DNA of 64,000 nucleotides, taken from Pycnopodia helianthoides. Its lineage: Eukaryota > Echinodermata > Asteroidea > Forcipulatida > Asteriidae. The DNA lies in assembly GCA_032158295.1 (NCBI GenBank), contig CM063244.1, positions 25,580,930-25,644,929 on the forward strand, in the 5' to 3' direction. The translations under genes and the position numbers were made by a program. Positions 24,801-36,800 of this stretch are shown piece by piece (positions within the stretch are counted from its first letter, which is position 1; each line of letters begins with the position of its first letter). The notes under the pieces are model-generated. The model was not told the DNA's origin. It was given only the letters and a program-made list of their open reading frames with translations, and searched no databases.

Positions 24801-27800
24801 TGGTCCGCAGACCACATACCAGTTAAGACACCTGAGGACTAGTCAAAATCATCTCCCAGTGTCTGGCTGGCTACGGCTAGTTCAGTGGTCCGCAGACCAA
24901 AAATCAGTTAAATCATCTGAGGACTAGTCAAAATTAGTCAAAAAGTTAATAGTGGCTTCTTATATAGCGCTCATATCCGTCACTTAGTGATGCTCAAGGT
25001 GCTTCAACATTTTCCTGCAAGGTTTTGTGGAGCTACGTTTTTTTAAGTATTAGACCAATATTCCTTTACATAGCACCATGTAATGGTTTACAAGGTGCTG
25101 TGGCGCAATATGCAGCCAATCAAACCAGGAACAAACGGGGCGAACCCTTTCTCTTTTCGATAAGTGCACTGGTTTTTTTTACGTGCATTACACAACACAC
25201 GGGACCAACGGCTTTACGTTCCATCCGAAGGACGAAGCAATAATGGTTAAGTGTCTTGCTTAAGGACACAAGTGTCACGACCGGGACTCGAAACCACACT
25301 CTGCTGAACAGAAACACCAGAGCTCGAGTCCGGTGCTCTTATCCGCTCGGCCACGACACGCCAAAGCTGTCTGGCTGGCTAGTTCAGTGGTCCGATGACC
25401 GAACGCCAGTTAAAGCGCCGGGGGACCAGTCAAAATGCTCTCCAAGTGGTCCTACTGGGCCCACTTTCATAAAGCCTGTAAGCACAAAAACTTGCTAAGC
25501 AAAGAAAAACCTTGCTTAGCAGAAACGGTTTACCAGCCGAAATTCCATAATTTTTACATTGTTGCGACTGGTTAGTTCATTGTTGAAAAGTATTCCTTCT
25601 TGATATGAAATGTGGACAATCGAAAAAGCTTGGGGACCGGTGAAACGACAAGCTAGACCTCCTGGCTAGTCACTGGCAAAATCAAGGGCAAACCCTTTTG
25701 GAAAATGTTACCAAAAATTGGGTCTCAAGGAAGGTTCAAATATTTGACTCTGTTTCCTTTTTTCCAGGCCCAGCTGAAAGGAGATGTAGAGCTTGCGCAT
25801 TACTTGATGAAACTTCATGTGATACCCACATACTTGGACACCTTCATGCTTAACAGAACAAGACCGATCTACACGCTGTCCGGTGTCATGGCTGAAGTCA
25901 CACCTAAAGATGGGGTAAGAATTGAACGAGGTTGAACCCTCTAAGGGGTTTCGTAACCCTTCTTTTTTAAACTACAGTTGAGAGAAATCATAATACACCT
26001 GGGACAATGAAGCTATTTTGCTATTTTTTAGCGAGCCCAGTACCCTTCAGAGGGTCTACATGATCCTACAAAGCTTTGAAGAAAAAAAATCCAGGCCTTT
26101 GTAGTGGACACCAGCAGACTGGGACAAGAGGATAAGAGATTGATGTAGACAAAACATGCACCCAAAGTAACAGTACACTCCAGGGTTGGTGTACTATTGT
26201 TATTATCTTTCTGGTAATGAAACCAAGGGACCCTCAAAAGCGACTAGCACTGTGACCAGTAGGCCTGAAGGTACCTGTGTGGAGAAGACGATGAAAAAGT
26301 GTCAGTTTTAGATGTGGGAGGAAAACCCCAAGTAGGAAAAACCCACACAATCAGGTAGAGACTGAAAACCCAATCCACATACAAGGCTCCGGTCTGGGAT
26401 TTGAACCGGGGCCCACAGAGGTGAAAGGCGGGGAAGGAAACCACTGAGCCAACCTGACTGTCCAGTACTCGATCACTCGCAGAAGTTGACTGAACTAAGC
26501 TTTGCCGTTCAACTTTGGTACGGTGTTTCGTGATGGTATTGGGGTAGATGATCCGGAAGATTTTTTGTTGTTGTTTACATTCATTTAAGTTCATTTGACA
26601 TTTTGACTGAAACTTGTTGTGTGCTCAGAATCCGGACGTCCTGAGGTACCGCATTGAGGGAAGCAACGAGAAGGGTAAACTGATCTACCAGGACATCCCC
26701 GCTGCTAATGGAGTCATCCACGTGATTGACCGAGTCCTCTATGAAGCACCCTTAGTACCCAGTAACCCAGAGGTAAGACCCCTGGGGCCCAGTGTCATAG
26801 CGCTGCTTAAGCAGAAAATATTGCTTAACAATTGTCTGCTAAGCAGAAATGGGCAGGATACCAGTCACAAATTGTACATGTGACATAGTAGTTTGGCTGG
26901 TGACCTTATTCTGGTAAGCAACATTTTGTTGTGCTTAGCTACTTTTTGTGCTTAAGCAGCTCTACCATAATAATTATAATAAGAATACCAAACATTTATG
27001 AAGAGCGTAAAACAAAGGTCTTTATGCGCTGTACAAAATGATTAGGGAAACCAAGAACAAGACAAACCAAAGGCAAAACAAATAACCCAACTAAAGGCAA
27101 GGAAAACACACTAAAACACAGTAAACACAAGACTGTCGGACTTGTCCGGTCGTGAGTTTTCTGGTCTAGGGCTAAAATCAGAAGCCTCGGACGTGTGGTC
27201 CAGTGTTGACTTCGATCCCTGAAATATTTTCCTCGACTTAAAGCAGATATTAGTTCCTTGCAAACTGAATTACTGTAATACATTTTTTGACATGAGTTCA
27301 GGCAACAAAGATTTGACTTCTCATAATCATTGATTTGTGTTTTCTTTTTTCGTCTTGTGTCCAGGAGTCTTTAGCTACCATCATCTCCACCACAGGAAGG
27401 TTTAATCGCATGCAGACCTTGATGCTGGTGAGGCCGATTACAAAAAACATATATGTGATGCGATCAAGCTAAATGAGTCGTTTGTCGGTAAATGCATTAT
27501 TGAATAACGGGCCAAAATAGGTCGATAGGGGTCTACATTTCTATACATCTCTTGGTGTTTCCACTTCCATAACTTTTGAACCAAAGGTGGTATCAACACG
27601 GGTTTTCATATTCTTAAAGCTGAGATTGTACTTCTTTCAAATAGATAAAAAACCAAAAATTGACAAGGGTCGACAAAAGACTCATTTAGCTTGATCGCAT
27701 CACGTATATATAATTTAACATTGACAGAGAATAAAGACATTCAAGAAGAGGCGTTTACATTCAGAAAATATTTGACAACTTACAAGATATCCAAGGACCA

Positions 27801-30800
27801 ATCTCACAATGCGCTAGGATTGGATCTTGAGATGTGTATCAATCTGAGTTGCTAAGCAGAGTGTGATGTCACAATACAAATCACCGTGGTGATATTGACA
27901 CCTCGTCTTAAGATGAATCGTAGTGCTTTGTTGAATGGAGCCCAGGTCACTGAGCTAGAAAAATATATATAAAATGTTTGGCTTAAAGGCACTGGACACT
28001 ATTGGTAATTACTCAAAATAATTGTTAGCATAAAACTTACTTGGTATTGAGCAATGGAGAGCTGTTGATAGTATAAAACATTGTGAGAAACGGCTCCCTC
28101 TGAAGTAACGTAGTTTTTGAGAAAGAAGTAATTTCTCAGTAAAATATTTGAATGGATTTTGAGACCTCACGCGTGAGGTCTCGAAATCAAGTATCTGAAA
28201 GCACACAACTTCGTGTGACAAGGGTGGTTTTTTTTCCATTATTATCTCGCAACTTCGACGACCAATTGAGTTCAAATTTTCACAGGTTTGTTATTTTGTG
28301 CATATGTTGAGATTCACCAAGTGAGAAGACTGGTCTTTGACAATTACCAAAGGTGTCCAGTGTCTTTAAATATCAGGAAGCAGGCAAAGCATGTATGTGT
28401 ACAAAAGCTCTAAACAGAGAGGCCTCATTGTATATTTCTGAGCTTCTCCGGCCGTATGTACCATTGTTTGCTTCGCTCGCCCTCTCAATGTCTTCTTCCT
28501 CCTACAATACCAAGAACTACATCTTACAGCTCACAAGCATTCTCATGTGCTGCCAAGATGTGGAATGCTCTCCCATTAGTGCTTGGATCAACAGACTCTC
28601 TGATTAGTAAAAGTAACTAGTTTTTATATTGCGCATTTTACAATTCAACATATCAATGCTCTTTACATTAGTGCCCTGGTCATTGGGCCAATAGTATTCC
28701 TGTAATCTTTCTCAGCTCCCTGGGGAGTATTCAGCCCCTGAGCTGCCGTGGCGCTCCGAAGGCTTTTTCAAACACAATATCAACCTCTAACCTTGGGTAG
28801 GGTACCCATTTATACCCCTGGGTGAAGAGAAGCAATGATAGATAGTAAAGCATCTTGCTCGAGGACACAAGTGTCACGACCGAGATTTGAACCCACACCC
28901 CGCTGACTGAATCACCGAAACTTGAGTCCGCTGCTCTAGACCGCTCGGCCATGACACGCTACAATAGACCTTGTGCACATGACATGATTTGAGTGGGGCG
29001 CCCTCGGCTAGAGGTCAAAAGAAGGTTACATTGGTCGATTCTGTGCACTGCACTTACTTAGATGGGCCTCTTCTATTGTTACGTCATCTTTTTATCTCTA
29101 AGAGGGCGGCGTGATGACATCAAAGCATAATGTCTGCAGCTTGATAGCTTGTTTCACCTGGCAATATGTATCAATGCTCCTCCTTTCTGTAGTTTTGTTT
29201 TGGGTTGTTGAGTTTTTTTGTTTCAGTGCAGCGCATTGTTTAGTTTTTATTTGCACTTTATGTAAGTTGTGCTTGTTATTATTATACAGTGTAATGACTT
29301 CTTATGTTTTTTTTCTTGTTTTTTTTCAGAGTGTTGGAATCAGCAATGTTATCAGGCCGGGTACCAGGTATACGATTCTAGCACCAATGAATAAGGCGTT
29401 TAACCAGCTACCAGAAGGCTCAATTGACTACTTGATGTCTTTAGAGGTAAAACAACTTTCTTAACAGTTTTCCTGACGAAGACGAGAGAAGATTAGTCAA
29501 AATATTGAGAAGACCAGCGTGGCTCTTGTAATAACTGTATCTGGTTACAGTTCTTGTAAAGATCCATTCAAATAATGACTCCTTTAAAGAACTGCTCCAA
29601 TAATTGTTCCTGTAAAGGATCATTCCAATAATGGTTCCTGTAAAGAACTGTTCCAATATGGTGGTTCCTATAAAGAACAATCTCAATAATGGTTCCTATA
29701 AAAAACTGTTCCAATAATAGTTCCTGAATAGAACCGCTCCAACAATGGTTCCTTTAAAGAACCATTTCCAATAACGGTTTCTGTAAAGAACCATTCCAAA
29801 AGCAATTCTTGCAAAGAACCATGCAAAAAAAACAGTTCATGTAAAGAGCTTTCCAATACCAGTTCCTGTTAAGAACATTAAACAGTTTATGTGAGTTATC
29901 ATCTAAGTATTGACTTTCCTTTCAAACTCTACCAGTCAAAGTCTTTCTGGTTTTGCCTGAGTTTGGTGTATTTTGGTACTGCTTTTCTGTTTGTCAGCTG
30001 GGCCCAATTTCATGGCTCTGCTTTCTGTGGTATTCCACTATTCTGTGCTTACAGCCCGTAGAGCCACACGTTGTACAAGGCGCCGTAGGCAAGAATTCTG
30101 TGCAGCCTTTTCAGGATTTTTTCAGAATTTTCTCTCAATCTCTGTGAGCCTTCAGATTTTCCTGGAAGAAGTAAAGCAGTCACCAAAGGGAGAAAGAAAC
30201 AGTTCAGTTTGTGTCCAAAACCTGTAGTTCTGGTGATGTGGCGTTGCGTGGCCGAACGGATTAAGAGCACCAAACTCAAGCTCTGGTGTTTCTGTTCAGC
30301 AGAGTGTGGGTTTGAGTCCTAGTCTTGACACTTGTGTCCTTAAGCAGGAGACTTAACCATTAACCATTATTGCTGTGTCCTTCGGATGGGACGTAAAGCC
30401 GTTGGTCCCGTGTGTTGTGTAATGCACGTAAAAGAACCCAGTGCACTTATCGAAAAGAGAAGGGGTTCGCCCCGATGTTCCTGGTTTGATCGGCAGCATA
30501 TTGCGCCACAGCACCTTGTAAACCATTACATGGTGCTATGTAAAGGAAACAGGTCTCATACTTCAAAAACACAATACCTTGCAGGAAAATACTTCACTTT
30601 GCTAAGTGCCTCGGAATAGGCAGCTAGAACGACGGTGCTCTACAAATGCTTGATGATTATGATTATGATTATGCACAGAGCCTGTAAACGGCCTGAATTG
30701 TAACGACTGAGAGGTTCTGGCTCTAGAATAAGGAGGAACCCCCGGGCCAGCGAGCCATTTTTACAGGAACCTTAACATCCATCAAATCTTTATCCCTGTC

Positions 30801-33800
30801 TGCGATCAGCAGTGCCATGAAATTGGGACCAGGGCCCAATTTCAAAGAGCTGCTCGAGCAAAAAAATATTGCATAACAATTTTCTGCTAAGCAGAAATGA
30901 GCAGGTTACCAGTCACAAATTGTACCTGTGACATGGTAGTTTGGCCGGTAACCTTGATGTGGTAAGCATAACCAATTTCATTAGAGCTGCTCAAGCAGAA
31001 GACATTGCTTAACGGTTTTCTGCTTAGCAAAAATGGTGCAGGGTACCATTCAAAATGGTACATTTGAGATGGTATTTTGGCTGGTAACCTTAATCTGGTA
31101 AGCACAATGTTGCCGTGCTTAGCTACTCATTGTGCTTAAGCAGCTCTATGATATTGGGCCCTGGTAATAATGCCAAGCATTTTTCCATTTAGTTGGTAAA
31201 CAGAAAAGGAAACTCAAATCATCCAGCAAACTATTTTTTTGTATATCAATATTTGCAGGGACGTTTTAAGCTTATTGCTCTTCTGCGAAACCATCTCATT
31301 CAGGATCAAGTGGTAAGCAAAGTTGAATTACTTCATTATAAAAAATAATTGGTTGATTTAATATTTTGTGGTGTCGATGCAACAATAGTACGACAGGTAA
31401 TCGATGGGATTGTGCCTTTGATGATACAAGCATGGACATTTTGCACACAGAGTATGTCAGAGGGCCATCGCAGATTTGAATTTTGAAATTGCTTGTTATT
31501 CTACCTATATTATATTGTGGCGTGTCGTGGCCGAGCGGATAAGAACACTCAAGCTCTGGTGTTTCTGATCAGCAGAGTCTGGGTTCGAGTCCCGGTCGTG
31601 ACACTTGTGGCCTTAAGCAAGACACTTAACCATTATTGCTGCGTCCTTCGGATGGGACGTAAAGCCGTAGGTCCTGTGTGTTGTGTAATGCACAAGAAAA
31701 GAACCCAGTCACACTTATCGTAAAAAGAAGGGGTTCGCCCCTGTGTTCCTGGTTTGATTGGCAGCATATTGCGCCAAAGCACCTTGTAAACCATTACACA
31801 GTGCTATGTAAAGGAATAGGTCTCATACTTCAAAACGTAGCTCCGCATACCTTGCAGAAAAAAAATACTGAGTGCTTTGAGACGCCAATTGGTGTGATAA
31901 AGCGCTTTATAGGAACTTAGTATTATTATTATTATATCCTGCCTTTAATGGGATATTTGCTGTTCATGAATTTTTGTTTATCTGTGTGTGCAGTTCTTTA
32001 TGCAAGATCTGATTTCAAGAGGTGGTGTAACCTCAGTACATGGCTCAACGACCAATTTTCAGATTAAGTCCAATGTAAGTATGATTAATTTCCTGCTCCA
32101 GTCAATTCCAAGATTGTCATAGATTGGTTTGTTTTTTGGCAATGTTATGCTGATTTATAGGCAAATTTATAAAGAAAGATACAATAAAAGTCCACATGTG
32201 AAAGTTTCAGCTGAATACAGTGTCTACTTAATGAGAAAACAGCAAAAAAACTGTCTTGGTATTTTCATCACTAGCATTGTTACTTTCCATACCCAAGCAT
32301 ACTATTGTTGGAAAGAGAAAAAGCAGATCTTTTCCAATGATGGTAAAAATAACAAAAAAAATCATGCAATTCCTTCAAATTAAGGTGGAAAGATCTGAAA
32401 TGTCAAACACCAACAGAGCCCCGTATGATTGTGTACAAAAAAAGTGTACGGGTTCAAAGAACACACTGAGGAAACAAAGACCAAGAACTTGAACATTTGT
32501 TGGCCGATTCAATAAATTTTTCGATTAAATGAAAGGAAATCGAATAAGTAAGACCTTTTTTATTACTTATTATGCTCTGAAATTAAACCTTCAAGGTCAT
32601 AACAGAGTTTGTAAAATTGACCTTTGAACTGAAGCTTTCTAATGTGTGAGAAAGTGTGCATCAGACTTGATTGGTCAGCATTATGATGACAAATAAAACC
32701 CAGTCTATCACCCTACCTTAAACTTATTCACAGGAGCTAGTTTTTGTAATTTTAGGAAGGGAAGGCGGACTACTTGTGAATGTAGTCTGTATTTTTTTTT
32801 TTTTTCGTGTGTGTTTGTTGCTGTCTCCTCTCTGTGTTTGTAATTTTGTAATAATTTCAAACTCTTGTAAATATATAGAGATGTGTGTCATTGTGTGGTT
32901 TTATGTTTTCATATATAATTTGCTTTTCACAAAGGAATGTTTGTGTACTTTTGAACATGACTAATAAAATATTGATTCAAATTGAATTGAATTGAATTGA
33001 TAGGAGAATTGAATTGAATTGAATTGACAAATAATTGAATTGAGTTGAATTAAATTGAATTGAATTGAAAGAAGAACTTAATTGAATTGAAAGAAGAATT
33101 GAATTGAATTGAATCGAGTTGAATTGAAAGAAGAATTGAATTGAATTGAATCGAGTTGAATTGAAAGAAGAATTGAATTGAATTGAAAGAAGAATTGAAT
33201 TGAATTGAATCAAGTTGAATTGAAAGAAGGATTGAATCGAGTTGAATTGAATTGAATTGAATTGAATTGAATTGAAAGAAGAGAATTGAATTGAATTGAA
33301 ATGAATTGAAAGAAGAATTGAATTGAATTGAAAGAAGAATTGAATTGAATTGAATCGAGTTGAATTGAATTGAATTGAATTGAATTGAAAGAAGAACTGA
33401 ATTGAATTGAATCAAGTTGAATTGATCAGAGAATTGAATTGTATTGAAACATTGAATTGATAGGAGAATTGAATGCTTTGTATTTTTGACCGCGTGAGGG
33501 CGCTCTCAAAAACATTTTATCACTTCCGGGAGTATAGCTTAAGCGATTATCGTCTGCTCAGCTAGCTGTGTACAGTTTTAACATCGGCGTTGCACTTCTT
33601 TGCGCCATAGTTTCTAGTTGCGGACAATAAGATCTTTAAAAGGAGCCGTTATTAACCCCCTTGGAAGCACTGACTAAACTCTCTCGCACACAGAAGTGAC
33701 AAACGCTGACGTTAAAACTGTACACAGGTAGCTGAGCAGACGATAATCGCTTATACCCCGGAAGTGGTACAAATAATTTTGAGAGCGCCCTCACTCGGTC

Positions 33801-36800
33801 AAAAATACGGCGCATTGAATTGAATTGATAGGAAAACGTAACGTTGCCTCTGCAGTTTCATCGCAGCAGACTTTTTTTGATGAGAAGCTTTTGTTTTTAT
33901 CTTCCACAGGGCTTGATTCAAATGAACGGCGAATCCAACATGACGTTTTCAGACATCATCGCCAATGACGGCTACATTCACAGTATCGACGGACTGCTCG
34001 TACCACCTGACATTGACCCGCTGATATACACAGATGTGACAGAGTCACTTACACGAACATGACGGTAAAACAAAAATGTCATTTCATTGTGCTAGAATTG
34101 AGGTCATGTCACGTGGCACTGCCTGTTTTGAATAGTTTATCTATCATTCCAAACCGCAGTGGATGATATTGAATGGTCAACAGTAGGTTGACTGTGTACT
34201 GTTATGCTTTAATCACATGATATCAATTGGTGGAGTTCTTTTGTCAACACAGTGGATGATATGAATGTGACAGTAGAGTGATGTGTACTGTTAGCTTTAA
34301 TCACATGATATCATAATGCTGGCTGGCATAGTTTCTTTTGTTCAAGACCACAGTGGATGATATTGAATGGTCAGACAGTAGGAGGGTTGATGTGTACTGT
34401 GTATGCTTTAATCACTGATTCAAATGCTGGCTGCATAGTTCTTGTCAACCACAGTGGATGATATTGAATGGTCAGACAGTAGTAGGGTTAAGGTGTTATT
34501 TTTTTTAGCATGTTCAATGCACAGTTGTTAAAAGAGCCTTCATGAAAAAAAATTGATTTGGGGGGGGGGGGTTGAACAAAGACAAATTGACTGGAGTAGG
34601 ATTTGAACCAACAAACTCCGGATTAATGTGCCGGCCCTCTACCAACTGAGCTATCAAGCCCTAACTTTGGCGGTCTCCCTATTTTGTCAATATCTTTGTT
34701 CTGGGGTGCGAGTCAGAAGCCATACAACCTGTAACGGCCATGTAGCCAGAGATCACACCCAAGTTTAGGATACAACCTGAGAAGTGGCAGCTAGGGGATC
34801 AACTTAAGGGGATGCAAACATTTTTAATTTCAAATGTCAAGTAATAAACCACAAGGGAAACTGACTGGTTAAATTCTAAATAATTTGGGGTTGAGCGAAG
34901 GAAATTGTTTAAACTTATTTTTTTGCTTTACTTTCACAGGTTACTTGTCTCTATTGTGATAATACAACAGCTTGCCCACCGGGAACTACACTTGTAAGTT
35001 TATTTTTAGTTGACATTTTTACTTGACCGTACTTCATGCAAACGCGAATTTGATATCACCCTTTATATATTCGCAAGCGTCACAAGAGTTGAGCACCTAT
35101 TAACATCTGAGCGAAATGTTTGTTGCAAATTTATGGCGTCAGATTCGCTTCACATTTGCATTAGCGTGAAGTATGAGCCGGGCTTAACTTGACAGAAAAT
35201 TAGCAATTACAATTTTAATGAAGTATCGTCTAACGCTCAAGGCCGGACGGCCACTTCAAGGTGAGGGCTACACTTAACTGATTTTGGGCTGTCGACCCAA
35301 ATCGACTGTCACTAGGGGCACACTGCCACCTACTCCTGGGGCTGAAACAGGGTTATACCCCCTTCACAGGCCGTATTAAGGAAATAGGCATGGGTATCAT
35401 CCACTAGTCTTTCTGGTTAGAGCAGAATGCACTACCTTCCCAACTTTTTACGAAGCAATTATGGTTAAGTGCCTTGCTCAAGGGCACAAGTGTCATGACC
35501 CGGATTCGAACCCACACTCTGCTGCTGACAACACCAGAGCTTGGGTTTGGTGAACTAGACCCCCTCGGCCACGACACGCCATAAATGAAAAACATGAGGA
35601 GAAAAGTTACAAAATTTGTCATAAATTGTTTTAAAGGAGCTTTGTTGTCATGATCAAAGCAGGCCTGTGGCTGCAGGTGGAATTATGAAACTCTCAGATG
35701 TTTAGCCTCCCAAAATATTATTATAATATGTATTGTTATTATTGTTCAGGTTGGAGTGGAAACATGCAGTTCAGGGCAGACTTGCCGCTATACATGCAAG
35801 AGGGCTACAAAGGTAGGTTAAAGTGTGTATTAAATCAATGAGGAAGACACTTAATTCACATAAAAAGTGGGAAGGAGAACGATTTTTTTGATTTCTTTGT
35901 GTATAAAGCCTTGGGCTGCCACCACCTCAGCAATGGCAGCGTGGCATGCATCACTTGTGTGTCCGGATCGGTCTATACTGGTTGAGTCATCCAGTACAAA
36001 CTGGTCTATACTGGTCGAGTCATCCAGTACAAACTGGTCTATACTGGTCGAGTCATCCAGTACAAACTGGTCGAGTCATCCAGTACGAACTGGTCTATAC
36101 TGGTCGAGTCATCCAGTACAAACTGGTCTATACTGGTCGAGTCATCCAGTACTACAAACTAGTCTATACTAGTCGAGTCATCCAGTACAAACTGGTCTAT
36201 ACTGGTTGAGTCATCCAGTACAAACTGGTCTATACTGGTCGAGTCATCCAGTACAAACTGGTCTATACTGGTCGAGTCATCCAGTACAAACTGGTCGAGT
36301 CATCCAGTACAAACTGGTCGAGTCATTCAGTACAAACTGGTCTATACTGGTTGAGTCATCCAGTACAAACTGGCTCTGCTCAGAGCCATCATTACTCAAG
36401 AAATCTTATACCACAAAGTCAGTATGAGATTTAGTATTGTCTTTGTTACATCTTGACAGGTGCGACAGTGTTGCCCGGGTTTCTACGGTGAGAATTGCCT
36501 CCCTTGTCCTGGAGGTTTCGCTATACCATGTAACGGTCACGGACTGGTAGGTTATGTCACTTTCATTCTTTTAAGACCTGTTGCACTGACCTGTGGGTCC
36601 AGCGGTTAGACCTGCAGGACTTGCAATCACAAGTATGTGGGTGGGTTCGAATCCTTCCAAGCTAACCGCTGATTTCACAATGACTAGAATAAGCATTGTC
36701 GTCTAGTTAACAATTTTCTTGATTTGTGCAATTTCTAATCATAGACGTTAAACCAATGTTTGTATGAGAGAGATTGGCTGTTGCCAGCTTGGCGTTCATA

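Noticed and set aside
32977..33415. Minus-strand ORFs rich in FNSIQ
   Set aside because: Product of the (GAATT)n array; low complexity, no gene features.
34600..34665. Possible tRNA gene on the minus strand
   Set aside because: Related copies at 51888-52145 and 43610-43700 share the non-tRNA flank, so it is a SINE head.
35867..36427. Plus-strand ORFs with SSHPVQTGLYW repeats
   Set aside because: The 33-bp minisatellite is a multiple of three and stays open by chance; no start context or splice phase fits the surrounding gene.
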